From NCBI GenBank assembly GCA_040275305.1, contig JBEOJY010000007.1, positions 62,001 to 126,000 on the forward strand: a stretch of 64,000 bases of DNA, given 5' to 3'. Positions 25,490-34,761 of this stretch are shown here, one piece after another. The stretch is from JBEOJY01 sp040275305. GTDB lineage: Bacteria > Pseudomonadota > Alphaproteobacteria > UBA9219. The number at the start of each line of letters is the position of its first letter. Within the stretch, counting starts at the first letter, position 1. The position numbers were made by a program, and so were the translations under genes. The notes under the pieces were generated by a model. It saw only the letters and a list, made by a program, of their open reading frames with translations, was not told the origin of the DNA and searched no databases.

Positions 25490-26092
25490 ATGACGATAGA
25501 AAACGCGCCCATTTCGCTATCCCAATACTTAACCGACTCCGCGACGCTCCTTAGCGAAGCGGCGCGTAAGATACCTGCGGAATTAATGAACAAAGCCGTA
25601 GATTCTTGCGTCGCGGCGCTACGCTCCGGCGCCCCCCTGCTCGTCTGCGGCAACGGCGGCTCCGCCGCCGATGCGATGCACATCACCGGCGAACTGGTCG
25701 GACGCTTCCGCAGAGAAAGGCAAGGCCTGCGCTGCATATGCTTGGCCGACAATCCGGCGACCATCACGGCTTGGGCCAACGATGTTGGCTACGACTCTAT
25801 TTTTGCGCGTCAAGTTGAAGCCTATGGCGTCAAGGGCGGAGTCTTGCTCCTCCTGACCACAAGCGGCCAATCGCCCAACCTCGTTCTGGCTGCGCAGAAA
25901 GCCCATGAAATGGGCATGACGAATCTCGGATTCACAGGCAAAGGCGGCGGAGCCTTAAGCCCCCTCTGCGATATCCAGATTGACGCGCCCGGCAACTCCA
26001 CCGCAGATATCCAACAAGTCCATATTTGCCTGTATCACTATCTCTGCGACCGCATCGAAGCCTTGAGCGTCACAGGCCTCACAAATGAATGA
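25490..26092 (+). CDS. gmhA: D-sedoheptulose-7-phosphate isomerase
   Basis: This 200-residue SIS-domain enzyme makes D-glycero-D-manno-heptose-7-phosphate for the LPS inner core. The signature LLVCGNGGSAADAMHITGEL is followed by GRFRRERQGLRCICLADN and LLLLTTSGQSPNLVLAA, with the C-terminal HICLYHYLCDRIE. Other heptose genes (hldE, waa) are not adjacent. ATG at 25490 is preferred over the in-frame TTG at 25484. It is convergent with the exported orphan gene, 3 nt apart. Confidence 0.9.
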   Translation: MTIENAPISLSQYLTDSATLLSEAARKIPAELMNKAVDSCVAALRSGAPLLVCGNGGSAADAMHITGELVGRFRRERQGLRCICLADNPATITAWANDVGYDSIFARQVEAYGVKGGVLLLLTTSGQSPNLVLAAQKAHEMGMTNLGFTGKGGGALSPLCDIQIDAPGNSTADIQQVHICLYHYLCDRIEALSVTGLTNE

Positions 26093-26095
26093 CTT

Positions 26096-27505
26096 TCACT
26101 GGGCCTGACGATCCGTCAAATCGGACTCCACGACTCCGACCGGAGCGGAAGCGCCCCTTATCTCCTCAATAAACCGCTGATTGTTACTAGAGAGCGTGCG
26201 ATGGAACTGACCGCAGTCGTCCTTTCCCTGAGAAACCATCTTAGTCACTGTTTCCTGATCAAATCCTCGTTTAACAAGGCCCTCTGTCGTGCAAGTAGGC
26301 ACGGAATATTGGCACGCGATATGGCGTTTCATGTTGAGCGGACTCATGCCGTCCTTCTGGCACACTTGATAATCAGCCTCGCTCATGCACCCGCTATGCT
26401 TCATATTCGTGCAAAATAACGCCTGCGCCTTGTGAAGGCGCTTCAACTCGTCCACCCCCACGGAATCAGGCACAGCGATCCTGTCGGCGACTGCGGCCAT
26501 GCAGTAGTTGCCGGAAACATTGGACAGAGCTTGCTGACGAATTTGCAAAGCGATTTTATAGGCATCGGATGTCGTCGGCGTCCTCGAGCTGCTTGCGACG
26601 GGATTGCCCGTAGGCGCATGCATGGAGGCGCAAAACATGATGGCGGACAAAGCCTTCATATCTTCGTCCTTCGGCGGCGTATCAAGCCAAATCCTGCCAT
26701 CTTTCAGTTTTTTAATATTGGATGGAAACGTGTATTCGATTTTTCCGACCACAGAATTGGCATGCATAATGGAGCCGCGAAACTCAGTCGACTTCTGCTC
26801 ACAGATTTTATCGAGCAGCGCCCCGGAAAGAGTGGTGTCCACCATATTCAACCGACACAACAGACCGAGAAATGCGGCCTGAGCATTAGGATTCTCTCCC
26901 GCGATGCCCTGCCACCGCAAAGTATCGGCAAGAGCCTGGCTAACGGCAAGTTTGCCGTCTTCGACCTCGTCGATGGCGCTGGTCGCCGAAACAAGTGGGC
27001 AAAGATGGTTGCCGGGCATATACGAATATTTTTGCGCACTCTCGTGCGAAGCCACCGCATTATTCATGCGCACTCGCATGTTGTTGTCCGCTTGCTGCGC
27101 TCTGACCTTCGCTTCCACAATGCCCCGCTGCGTGCCGCTCAAAAGCGAATTCCTGTACGCCATGGAACTATTGCGAATATCCCATTGCCCAATTCTCGGC
27201 AAAGCCTGCGCCAACACATACGAGGCAAACAAATTGAGCAAGGCGCAATCAACGACGGGTATGACACCGCTATAATGCAAAAAATCATACAGGCTACCGG
27301 AAGCGGGGATGCAAGCCAGAGCCGCCGTAGCCTGCGCAATCAGCGCCGCGCGCTGCGCCGCGCCAGTACCGCCAACAACGGCTCCCGCCTGCGCCCATGT
27401 CTTCGCCACAGGCGCGCAAATTAAAACGACAACCAGCAAAGGAATCAGAAAAAATCGGCGCCAAGTCTGCGTCGCGCGTCTCTCATTGATAGCAGCCTCA
27501 CGCAT
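26096..27505 (-). CDS. Exported cysteine-rich protein of unknown function
   Basis: I do not recognise this ~469-residue protein. From ATG 27505 (preceded by AAGGGG) it has a clear signal peptide: basic RRATQTWRR, hydrophobic FFLIPLLVVVLICAPVA and a likely cut at TWA-QA. The mature part has a hydrophobic segment (YSGVIPVVDCALLNLFASYV) and many scattered cysteines (for example NHLCPLV, LCRLNMVD, DKICEQKS, FCTNMKHSGCM, HIACQYSVPTC), so disulfides in the periplasm are likely. An upstream start at 27604 would hide the signal peptide. It is divergent from the methyltransferase-like gene and convergent with gmhA. The size and Cys content resemble secreted or secretion-system accessory proteins, but no domain is clear. 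Confidence 0.6.
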   Translation of the reverse strand: MREAAINERRATQTWRRFFLIPLLVVVLICAPVAKTWAQAGAVVGGTGAAQRAALIAQATAALACIPASGSLYDFLHYSGVIPVVDCALLNLFASYVLAQALPRIGQWDIRNSSMAYRNSLLSGTQRGIVEAKVRAQQADNNMRVRMNNAVASHESAQKYSYMPGNHLCPLVSATSAIDEVEDGKLAVSQALADTLRWQGIAGENPNAQAAFLGLLCRLNMVDTTLSGALLDKICEQKSTEFRGSIMHANSVVGKIEYTFPSNIKKLKDGRIWLDTPPKDEDMKALSAIMFCASMHAPTGNPVASSSRTPTTSDAYKIALQIRQQALSNVSGNYCMAAVADRIAVPDSVGVDELKRLHKAQALFCTNMKHSGCMSEADYQVCQKDGMSPLNMKRHIACQYSVPTCTTEGLVKRGFDQETVTKMVSQGKDDCGQFHRTLSSNNQRFIEEIRGASAPVGVVESDLTDRQAQ

Positions 27506-27669
27506 GGTCGCAGACCCCTTGTCCAGAAATCCAAAAATATGGCGCAACGCCTGAGAACTCCAGAATATTGTGAAGCATGCTGCCAAACGATGCAGCCACG
27601 CCACACATACGCCACAACCATTTACCAGAAGCAGCTAAACATTGTCTTACTTTTTTGCTCTATACAGCG

Positions 27670-27695
27670 GCTCGGACTTCCCTTAATGTCCGAGC
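27670..27695. promoter_or_regulatory. Perfect 8-bp inverted repeat in a divergent promoter region
   Basis: GCTCGGAC (27670-27677) and GTCCGAGC (27688-27695) form a perfect inverted repeat with a 10-nt loop. They lie between the divergent exported-protein gene and methyltransferase-like gene, with TTGACA immediately after. It could be an operator or a leader hairpin. No T-run follows, so a terminator is less likely. Confidence 0.35.
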
Positions 27696-27780
27696 TTGAC
27701 AACTTAGCTACACCTTGAAAGCCCTCGCTACAACCCCGCGCAGAATTCATTAATTACCCAACAGATTCAGGAGCATAACC

Positions 27781-29283
27781 GTGAACACCCATGCCAGCTT
27801 CAGCCCTGTCTCGCTCAGCTACGTCGCCGCTCTACGGGGAGTTAAACCACGCCTCCCGGGCCAAAGCTTCAACTACATGGTCGTCGATTGCCAAAAGCCA
27901 GAATGGCTTGTGGCTTTGGCCGCCAGCAATCCGGAAGGACAATTCTACGGGCTCTCCGCCCAATCGTCGCTTTGCGCTAAAGGCGAAGATATCGCCCGCG
28001 AAAGAATGGCCGGCAACGTTAAGTTCCTGTGCGCGACGGCAAGACAAGCTGTGGACCGCATCGAACAGAACCCGTCTTACCTCCCACAAATGAATTACCT
28101 GTGCTGCAATGAAACGTCAGGAAACGAAAGCGTAAGCGTGATCGACCGCAGCGCCCTGTTCGACCTCGCGACAAGGTTGGTGCTTCCCAACGGCATGTTT
28201 GCGACGACCTATAAAACCAATGAATCGGAAGAAGGTTTGCTGCGATTCTTGGTCAGGGAACTCGCGCCGGAGATGAATGCGCAGCAAGCGCAGGAATTGC
28301 TAACGGAATTCAAAAAACTTGGCGGAACCTACTTAAGCAAGCACATTGATCACGCGATGAAACTGGCAAGCGCGACCTTGCGCAATATACCGGACGAATT
28401 TTTCGCGCTATTTGATCAAGGGGAAGCTTGCTCGTCGACGTTCGATACGATGGTGGCTATGGGCGCGCGCGGATTTACCTATGCAGGGGACTGCCACATT
28501 TCATCGAACTATCTCGAACTTTCCCTACCTCCCGAAGCGCAACCTGTCGTGCTATCCTGCATCAGCAACCCTCTCTATGAGCCGCTGAAAGACTTCGCGA
28601 TGAACAGACTTGTGCGAAGCGACATCTGGTGCCGCCAACCGGCCGTGACCAGCGCGAACCCGGCGGAACTTTTCAGCGCCTTTTCTTTCGGCATTCCCGC
28701 GCCGCGAGAAGCGATCCCAACAAATGTTCTGGCTCCCGGAAAAACCATCCGGTTAGACACCCCGCTTTACGCAAAACTGATCGACCTGATGGCGCTGCTG
28801 CCCATAAGCGTCGGAGACTTTCTCGCGCACCCAACCAGTGCGGGACACACGGTCGAAGAAACGCTGGAAGCCATCCAAATCCTTGTTGCTTGCGGCATAG
28901 CGGTGCCTATGCGCGGACAAACCGCCCAGACGAAGCTCAGCGCGCTTGACCAACCGCGCATGTGCGGCAACCACAACCGTTACCTTGATCAAGAAGCGAT
29001 CAACAACCCGTCGCTTTACTTCGCCTCCACGGTATGGGGCGATGCGTACGAAGTCTCCGCGCGTGACGCACTAGTGATGCAGGCGCTCGACCGAGCAGGT
29101 CTGGTCAACTCCATCAGCGCTCTCTTGCCGGAACTGCAAAGAATCGCCAACAACCCTAAACTGGCGGCGCAGATCATGGATGTCGCCATGCCGACGGAAG
29201 AAACCGCGCGACAAATGATCGAAAGTTCGCTCCAAGGCGACATTATCAAATGGTACGCATACGGCATATTGGAAGCGGCATAA
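27781..29283 (+). CDS. Methyltransferase-like protein with PKMT-type regulatory domain, degraded SAM motif
   Basis: This 500-residue protein aligns by layout with protein-lysine/class I methyltransferases that carry a C-terminal methyltransferase regulatory domain. The N-terminus SYVAALRGVKPRLPGQSFNY is the usual lead-in. The following strand should read like LELGCGxG but here is MVVDCQKPEWLVALAASNPE, without the glycine motif. NVKFLCATARQ and the Glu-rich regulatory part (YLSKHIDHAM...FDTMVAMGARGFTYAGDCHI) are retained. I infer it has lost SAM binding or uses a different mode. The start codon is GTG at 27781. It is 18 nt upstream of nudF and probably cotranscribed with it. Confidence 0.6.
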   Translation: MNTHASFSPVSLSYVAALRGVKPRLPGQSFNYMVVDCQKPEWLVALAASNPEGQFYGLSAQSSLCAKGEDIARERMAGNVKFLCATARQAVDRIEQNPSYLPQMNYLCCNETSGNESVSVIDRSALFDLATRLVLPNGMFATTYKTNESEEGLLRFLVRELAPEMNAQQAQELLTEFKKLGGTYLSKHIDHAMKLASATLRNIPDEFFALFDQGEACSSTFDTMVAMGARGFTYAGDCHISSNYLELSLPPEAQPVVLSCISNPLYEPLKDFAMNRLVRSDIWCRQPAVTSANPAELFSAFSFGIPAPREAIPTNVLAPGKTIRLDTPLYAKLIDLMALLPISVGDFLAHPTSAGHTVEETLEAIQILVACGIAVPMRGQTAQTKLSALDQPRMCGNHNRYLDQEAINNPSLYFASTVWGDAYEVSARDALVMQALDRAGLVNSISALLPELQRIANNPKLAAQIMDVAMPTEETARQMIESSLQGDIIKWYAYGILEAA

Positions 29284-29301
29284 GGCAGAAAAAGCGAGTC
29301 A

Positions 29302-29934
29302 ATGGACGAGAAGAAATACGACATATTGGCGCGAGAAACGCTCTTTCAAGGATATTTCCGGGTTGATCGCTATAAGATCCGGCACGAGCGCTTTGCGGGC
29401 GGCCTCACGGAACCGTTCCAACGGGAAGTCTTCGAACGAAGCCGTGACGTCGCTGGAGTGTTGCTGTTCGACCCTCGATCGGACAAAGTCATTCTAGTGG
29501 AACAATTCCGCGCCGGAATTATGGCCCACGGCCATAAAAATCCTTGGACGATCGAAATCGTGCTGGGAATGGTCAACGGAAACGAAACCGCAGAACAAGC
29601 CGCGCGTCGCGAAGCCATGGAAGAGGCAGGCTGCGCCATCACAGATATTCAGCCAATCTCTTCATACTTTTCAAGCCCCGGCGGAACGACCGAACACATC
29701 CTGCTCTACGTGGGTCGCACGACCGCGCCGGAAGACGGTATCCTGCGCGGTCTAAAACACGAACATGAAGATATCCGCGTTCGCGTGCTCGACGCCACAC
29801 GCGCCATCGGCCTCATCTACGCTGACAGAATACAGGATGCGCAAACGCTCGTCGCTCTGCAATGGTTCCTGATGCATCACACAGAACTACGCAGCCGCTG
29901 GCTTGTAAGCGACGTAGCCACGCCAATCATATAA
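29302..29934 (+). CDS. nudF: NUDIX hydrolase, ADP-ribose pyrophosphatase type
   Basis: This 210-residue hydrolase probably splits ADP-ribose or related nucleoside diphosphate sugars. The NUDIX box is complete: GMVNGNETAEQAARREAMEE followed by AGC. Downstream are the substrate-region features SSYFSSPGGTTEHILLYVG and GLKHEHEDIRVRV typical of the ADPRase/TrgB group. It is separated by 18 nt from the methyltransferase-like gene. Confidence 0.88.
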   Translation: MDEKKYDILARETLFQGYFRVDRYKIRHERFAGGLTEPFQREVFERSRDVAGVLLFDPRSDKVILVEQFRAGIMAHGHKNPWTIEIVLGMVNGNETAEQAARREAMEEAGCAITDIQPISSYFSSPGGTTEHILLYVGRTTAPEDGILRGLKHEHEDIRVRVLDATRAIGLIYADRIQDAQTLVALQWFLMHHTELRSRWLVSDVATPII

Positions 29935-30058
29935 TCTGCTGAAAAACTCATTTGGCAGGTTATGTAACCCAGAGGAGACACCCGCCGGAGCCTGTCCTCA
30001 CGGAGGCGGTGACGGGTGTAACGGCGCTTGCTGAGGGGAATTCCTCAATAAAAACAGA

Positions 30059-30088
30059 CGTCATGCCCGCGAAGACGGGCATCCCATT
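30059..30088. repeat. R1 half-copy
   Basis: CGTCATGCCCGCGAAGACGG and GCATCCCATTTT represent a single R1 arm without its partner, downstream of nudF. A comparable lone arm occurs at 54500-54528. No other gene is visible in the 29935-30138 gap. Confidence 0.6.
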
Positions 30089-30138
30089 TTCTTTTTCCTT
30101 AAACATGAGCGCTTCTAAAAACGTTTTTCAGCAGACTG

Positions 30139-30351
30139 CTAGTCCGAATCTATGGGAATGCCTGCGCTATCCGGGCTTTCAGGATTATACGAAACGCTCT
30201 CCACGCAATTCCCGCAACCGGACTTATACCACTTGTTCGGATTAAGCCATTTACTGGCCTCCGCCGCGCGCAACATAGGCGTGCACCCGCCGCCAACCGC
30301 AGCCACGACGCAAACCAAAGCAATCCGAACAACTATATTGCGACCTAACAT
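30139..30351 (-). CDS. Small putative lipoprotein
   Basis: This 70-residue reading frame starts MLGRNIVVRIALVCVVAAVG, and GGC follows, suggesting a lipoprotein signal. The residue three before Cys is Gly, so the lipobox is imperfect. The mature part is short, with a CGNC pair and an acidic end. The ribosome-binding site is weak. I do not recognise it. It could be a real small envelope protein or a chance reading frame. Confidence 0.4.
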   Translation of the reverse strand: MLGRNIVVRIALVCVVAAVGGGCTPMLRAAEASKWLNPNKWYKSGCGNCVESVSYNPESPDSAGIPIDSD

Positions 30352-30402
30352 GACATTTCACCCCGAACAACGCGCAGAAAACAAAAGATCATGGACAGGC
30401 TC

Positions 30403-32085
30403 TCACACCCTCTGCAAAGGCTTATACTTGATTCGATGCGGCTGGTCAGCCTCCGCGCCAAGCCTGCGATGACGATCCGCTTCATAATCCTGATAATTGC
30501 CCTCGAACCACACCACGCGGCTATCGCCCTCGAAAGCGATCATATGCGTCGCGATGCGATCGAGGAACCAGCGATCATGGCTGATAACGACCACGCAACC
30601 GGGAAAATTGACCAAAGCATCCTCAAGCGCGCGCAACGTATCAACGTCCAGATCGTTGCTAGGCTCGTCAAGCAAAAGAACATTCGCCCCAGATTTTAGC
30701 ATCTTGGCCATATGCACGCGGTTACGCTCGCCGCCTGACAAAACGCCGACTTTCTTCTGCTGATCCGGCCCCTTGAACCCGAACGCCGAAACATAGGCGC
30801 GGCTTGGCATCGTCTTCTTGCCAAGATCAATTACGTCCAGCCCATCCGAAATTTCTTCCCACACCGTCTTGTCGCCACGCAACGAGTCGCGGCTTTGATC
30901 GACATAGCCAAGCTTGACCGTATCTCCGATCTTGATACTGCCGCTGTCCGGCTTCTCTTGCTCCGTAATCATGCGAAACAGGGTCGACTTACCCGCGCCG
31001 TTTGGCCCAATGACGCCGACAATGCCGCCCGGAGGCAACCTGAAGGAAAAATCGTCGATCAACAAACGGTCTCCGAACGCCTTGCCGAGATGCGTCGCCT
31101 CGATGACGGTGTTGCCCAAACGCGGAGGCGCGGGAATAACAATCTGCGCAGTGTCCGGCGCCGCGTCCTTGCTCTGCTCCAGCAAATTCTCATACGCGGT
31201 GATACGCGCCTTGCTCTTGGCATGACGCGCCTTGGGCGACGCGCTGATCCACTCAAGCTCGCGCGCCAACGTCTTCTGTCGCCCTGTTTCCTCACGCGAT
31301 TCCTGCTCAAGCCGCTTCTGCTTCTGCACGAGCCACGACGAGTAATTGCCCTCGCAAGGAATGCCCTTGCCGCGATCCAGCTCCAAAATCCAGCCCGTCA
31401 CATTGTCGAGAAAGTAACGATCATGCGTGACCATCACCACGGCCCCCGCATACTGCGCCAAATGCGCCTGCAACCACGCAATGGATTCCGCATCCAGATG
31501 GTTGGTAGGTTCGTCGAGCAAGAGCAAATCCGGCTTCTGCAGCAGCAAACGGCACAAAGCGACTCGGCGGCGCTCTCCTCCCGACAATTTCTCCACACTC
31601 GCGTCAGGCGGCGGACAACGCAAGGCATCCAGCGCGATCTCGATCTTACGGCCTAAATCCCACAAGTCTTTAGCGTCAATCTTTTCCTGCAAATCCGCCT
31701 GCTTATCAATCAGCGCCTGCATCTCGTCAGGATCAGTGACCTCGCCAAGCTTCGCGCTGACCTCCTCGAAACTGTCGAGTAAGCCCTTGTCTTCCGCCAA
31801 TCCCGCCAAAACATTTTGCTCGACCGTAAGCTTAGGATCAAGCTGCGGCTCCTGCGGCAGATATCCGACAGTAGCCCCCTCTGCCACCCAAGCCTCCCCG
31901 GAAAAATCCGTATCCAGCCCCGCCATAATCTTGAGCAAAGTCGATTTACCCGCACCGTTGGGACCCAGTACGCCGATTTTTGCGCCGGGATAGAAGGACA
32001 ACCACACGTCGTCAAGCACTTTCTTGCCGCCCGGCCACGCCTTCGACAGCCCCTTCATCACATAGACATATTGATAAGCAGGCAT
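30403..32085 (-). CDS. ettA: Energy-dependent translational throttle ATPase EttA (ABC-F)
   Basis: This 560-residue ABC-F protein binds the ribosomal E site and gates the first peptide bond according to ATP/ADP. Two ATPase modules each carry Walker A (GPNGAGKST), a signature (LSGGERRRVALCRLL and LSGGERNRVHMAKML) and Walker B (LLLDEPTNHLD and LLLDEPSNDLD). An arm/linker rich in charged residues lies between them. There are no transmembrane segments. The family N-terminus YQYVYVMKGLSKAWPGGKKV is complete. It stands alone. Length and motifs match the EttA subfamily rather than Uup or YheS. Confidence 0.94.
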   Translation of the reverse strand: MPAYQYVYVMKGLSKAWPGGKKVLDDVWLSFYPGAKIGVLGPNGAGKSTLLKIMAGLDTDFSGEAWVAEGATVGYLPQEPQLDPKLTVEQNVLAGLAEDKGLLDSFEEVSAKLGEVTDPDEMQALIDKQADLQEKIDAKDLWDLGRKIEIALDALRCPPPDASVEKLSGGERRRVALCRLLLQKPDLLLLDEPTNHLDAESIAWLQAHLAQYAGAVVMVTHDRYFLDNVTGWILELDRGKGIPCEGNYSSWLVQKQKRLEQESREETGRQKTLARELEWISASPKARHAKSKARITAYENLLEQSKDAAPDTAQIVIPAPPRLGNTVIEATHLGKAFGDRLLIDDFSFRLPPGGIVGVIGPNGAGKSTLFRMITEQEKPDSGSIKIGDTVKLGYVDQSRDSLRGDKTVWEEISDGLDVIDLGKKTMPSRAYVSAFGFKGPDQQKKVGVLSGGERNRVHMAKMLKSGANVLLLDEPSNDLDVDTLRALEDALVNFPGCVVVISHDRWFLDRIATHMIAFEGDSRVVWFEGNYQDYEADRHRRLGAEADQPHRIKYKPLQRV

Positions 32086-32320
32086 TTTATCTCGCTATTC
32101 TTTGCCAATGAGTAATCCGTATGACTGACAAGCCGCATCTTGCCCGAAAAGACAACGCCGAAAAGCGGCATATCGAGTCCACGCCAATCTCTATCCACAT
32201 ATCAGACTTGACCTCCGTAAACAACGCGAGCATTCTACACAGAAATACTCACACCGTCAGCCCTACAGGATTCTCGCTCCTGAGGATTGACCCCGCCCCC
32301 TTCAAGCAACAGAGGTTTCC

Positions 32321-32608
32321 ATGAATCAAGCATCAATGGCCTTGATCGCGCTATTAGGCCTGTGTCTGGTCGTCATGATCGCGCCAAGAATCCTGAAAAT
32401 GAACCAAGGCAAGATTTTGGGTAACGTCGCGAAATGGCTTGCCGTCATTTTAGCGCTTAGCCTGCTCTACATAAACTTTGGGCCAGGCAGTAGCCACCCC
32501 ATCATTCCGCAACCGGCTGGCATGGCTGGCCCCGCAGGTCAACCCGGAGCAGCCCCGCCGCCGCCGCCGCCGCCGCCAATGCCGCCCTCTCCGCCACCTG
32601 GACCGTAA
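32321..32608 (+). CDS. Small membrane protein with proline-rich tail
   Basis: This 95-residue protein has two predicted transmembrane helices (MALIALLGLCLVVMIAPRIL and ILGNVAKWLAVILALSLLYI). The tail, from about residue 65, is made almost only of Pro, Gly and Ala, including a run of eight prolines. An AGAGG ribosome-binding site precedes the ATG. I do not recognise the family. Similar short two-helix proteins with proline tails occur as unknowns in alphaproteobacteria. It is convergent with the tad operon terminator. Confidence 0.6.
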   Translation: MNQASMALIALLGLCLVVMIAPRILKMNQGKILGNVAKWLAVILALSLLYINFGPGSSHPIIPQPAGMAGPAGQPGAAPPPPPPPPMPPSPPPGP

Positions 32609-32619
32609 GCGAGTCATAA

Positions 32620-32661
32620 ATCAGAAAAATGAAAACGGGCGCCCTTTGATTAAGGGCGCCC
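32620..32661 (-). terminator. Rho-independent terminator of the tadE-tadE-tadG operon
   Basis: GGGCGCCCTT (32637-32646) and AAGGGCGCCC (32652-32661) form a perfect 10-bp stem with a 5-nt loop. Reading the minus strand, TTTTCATTTTT follows. It lies directly after the tadG stop codon. Confidence 0.8.
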
Positions 32662-32684
32662 GCCCTGTTTCAAAACCTTCTTCG

Positions 32685-34145
32685 TTACTTGCTAACCCTC
32701 AAATTCGACAACGAGTCTCCGATCGCGCTGAACACCTTCTCCAGCTGAGACGTGGAAGGCGAGTAGAAGTAGAAGCTTGCGGAACTCGCGCAATCCTTCA
32801 GCAGCTGTAAAGAAGACGCCGGAAGATCAGTGCCAAGAGCGATGCTATAGATATAGATGCCCTTGCTTTTCATCTGGGTGCAAATCTCCTTCGTCCTCCT
32901 ATCCAATTCTATTATTGCGGCGCTTCCGCTTGTGGTGCCGAGCTTGTTGTCTTTAAGAAACCAGTAAGCGCTATGAGAACTGTTATCTTGTGTGTTCTCA
33001 CCGTCGGTAAGCAGAACGACTGCCTTGACCATATTCTTGGTATTGTAATCCAGAGGCAAACTGTTGCCGTCCATAGCCCCGCCCCAGAATCCTCTCCAGC
33101 GCGGCGAGATCATATGCCAGCCCCAAATCAGCCCCTGATTGACGAGCGTATTGCCTCGAGCCGTCAGCGAGCTGATTTTATCCAGCAACGGCTGTTTCTG
33201 GTTGGTCATAAGCTGCACTTCCTTCGGACATAAATAGTTCGGCCCGCGTGTCGACGCGCTCATCGGCGTGACATAGACCGGCTCGGTGCCGACTGCGGAG
33301 CACTTGTAGTTGCCCGATGTGTTCTTGGTCTTCAGCCAGCAGTTGTTGCTGTCTGTCGGCCAGTAATATTGGCGAAACAAAGTGGCCGTCTGCAACGCTG
33401 AAGGCGGATCGTCGGTAACGTCGTAGCCGCTGCCGCGAGCGTCAACGCAACCTTCCCACGGAGCGTCTGTGGGCCAGGAAAGGCCACTGTTATACGTATC
33501 GTCCATCCAAGCGCTGTGCCCCGTGCCGATATTAACCGCCTGCGAGAAGGGAACGATACCGATCCACAGCTTCTCCGCCGTGTCCTTGCTCCCGAACATT
33601 GTGTTCACAAGCGCCGTCGCCGCAGTCTTCAAGGCTGCTATCTTGGTAACGCCTTGACCTGCTGTCCAGCTCATGGATCCCGTGGTATCAAGCACCATGA
33701 TAAGCTCCAAACCTGTCACGGCGCGTGTGACCTGAGCATTGGCCGTGACTGTAATCGTATCGACGCCAACGGTCCCCATGAATGTTGTCGGCATGGTGGC
33801 CGTCGCCGATAGGCTGATGATGGTATTCGTGTCATTGACCGTTGCCGAGCAGCCCGTCACCGTGGCGCCCATATACCCTTCAAAATTGGCGTTGAGGTAT
33901 TTGGTAACCTCCGCGCTCAGGGCGGAGGTGTTCACGGTCGAGCCCGCCGCCAATCCCGCCGCGTCAAGCGAGAATTGCAGCTTGGCTTGCGACAGCTGCA
34001 TGCGCGCCGTGTCGATGGCAAGCCCAGTCATGCCCGTGATGACCACCATCGAAAGAGCGAGCAAGGGCAAAGTCATGCCCGACTCTGCCGCGATAAAGCG
34101 TCTGGCGCATTGAAGAACCAGTTTTTTGAGCGTCGATTGAAACAT
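32685..34145 (-). CDS. tadG: TadG-like pilus assembly protein with von Willebrand A domain
   Basis: This 486-residue protein has an N-terminal TadE/TadG-type hydrophobic segment (ESGMTLPLLALSMVVITGMT) and a periplasmic part. The vWA domain begins LELIMVLDTTGSMSW, whose DTTGS is the metal-ion-dependent adhesion site, and ends in YIYSIALGTDLPASSLQLL. Such proteins belong to Flp/Tad tight-adherence systems and may anchor or expose the pilus. It is the last gene of a three-gene run that ends in a strong terminator. The ATPase and secretin of the system are not in the window. Confidence 0.82.
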   Translation of the reverse strand: MFQSTLKKLVLQCARRFIAAESGMTLPLLALSMVVITGMTGLAIDTARMQLSQAKLQFSLDAAGLAAGSTVNTSALSAEVTKYLNANFEGYMGATVTGCSATVNDTNTIISLSATATMPTTFMGTVGVDTITVTANAQVTRAVTGLELIMVLDTTGSMSWTAGQGVTKIAALKTAATALVNTMFGSKDTAEKLWIGIVPFSQAVNIGTGHSAWMDDTYNSGLSWPTDAPWEGCVDARGSGYDVTDDPPSALQTATLFRQYYWPTDSNNCWLKTKNTSGNYKCSAVGTEPVYVTPMSASTRGPNYLCPKEVQLMTNQKQPLLDKISSLTARGNTLVNQGLIWGWHMISPRWRGFWGGAMDGNSLPLDYNTKNMVKAVVLLTDGENTQDNSSHSAYWFLKDNKLGTTSGSAAIIELDRRTKEICTQMKSKGIYIYSIALGTDLPASSLQLLKDCASSASFYFYSPSTSQLEKVFSAIGDSLSNLRVSK

Positions 34146-34161
34146 GACAGCCTCCTTGCCC

Positions 34162-34761
34162 TTAAATCGGTGTATTGCACAAAGGACTTAACCTCGGCTT
34201 GTAAATTGCCGTACGATAAACGACGCCTGACGAAAACAACCCCGACCCAGTAAAAATCGGCGAAAAATCGTAATACACTTCCGAAACCAACACATTGTCA
34301 TAGTCGTTGAGCGTCAGTCCTGCAGGAAGTGTAGGAACGCCGCCGGTCGTGCCGATCTTGCTTGACTGCACCAATGTCCCACCGCCCGAATATTGCCAAC
34401 AAATATATGCCGACTCCCCCGCTGGCTTGTAGATCGAGGAAACGATAACAAGCCCCTTATTATCGAAAGGAAACGGCTTCATCAGCTCGCTGGCCGCCAG
34501 TATGATGTCGTTGAGTTGCGCCAACGAAAGCGATTTATACTGCGTCGCGATATCCGTGACCGAATAAGCGATCCTGTCCGTCTTCTCGTTAATCAACAGG
34601 CAATAGGTCCCGTCCGCGACGCCCAGCAACATCGTGATCCATAACGGAAGCGTCAATGCGAACTCAAGCGCAGCCACTCCCCTCCGGCCATTCCCGCCTG
34701 CCTTCCGCCGCGCGCGCGCGCTTCTCGCCAACGCGCAAAGTCTTTTATGAATATGGCTCAT
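34162..34761 (-). CDS. TadE-like pilus assembly protein (second)
   Basis: This 199-residue pseudopilin-like protein has an Arg-rich N-terminus and then RRGVAALEFALTLPLWITML, the Glu-containing hydrophobic segment typical of TadE. A periplasmic domain follows. ATG at 34761 overlaps the preceding tadE by 17 nt, pointing to translational coupling. A longer start at 34806 would extend the overlap without adding conserved sequence. It is the middle gene of the tadE-tadE-tadG operon. Confidence 0.78.
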   Translation of the reverse strand: MSHIHKRLCALARSARARRKAGGNGRRGVAALEFALTLPLWITMLLGVADGTYCLLINEKTDRIAYSVTDIATQYKSLSLAQLNDIILAASELMKPFPFDNKGLVIVSSIYKPAGESAYICWQYSGGGTLVQSSKIGTTGGVPTLPAGLTLNDYDNVLVSEVYYDFSPIFTGSGLFSSGVVYRTAIYKPRLSPLCNTPI

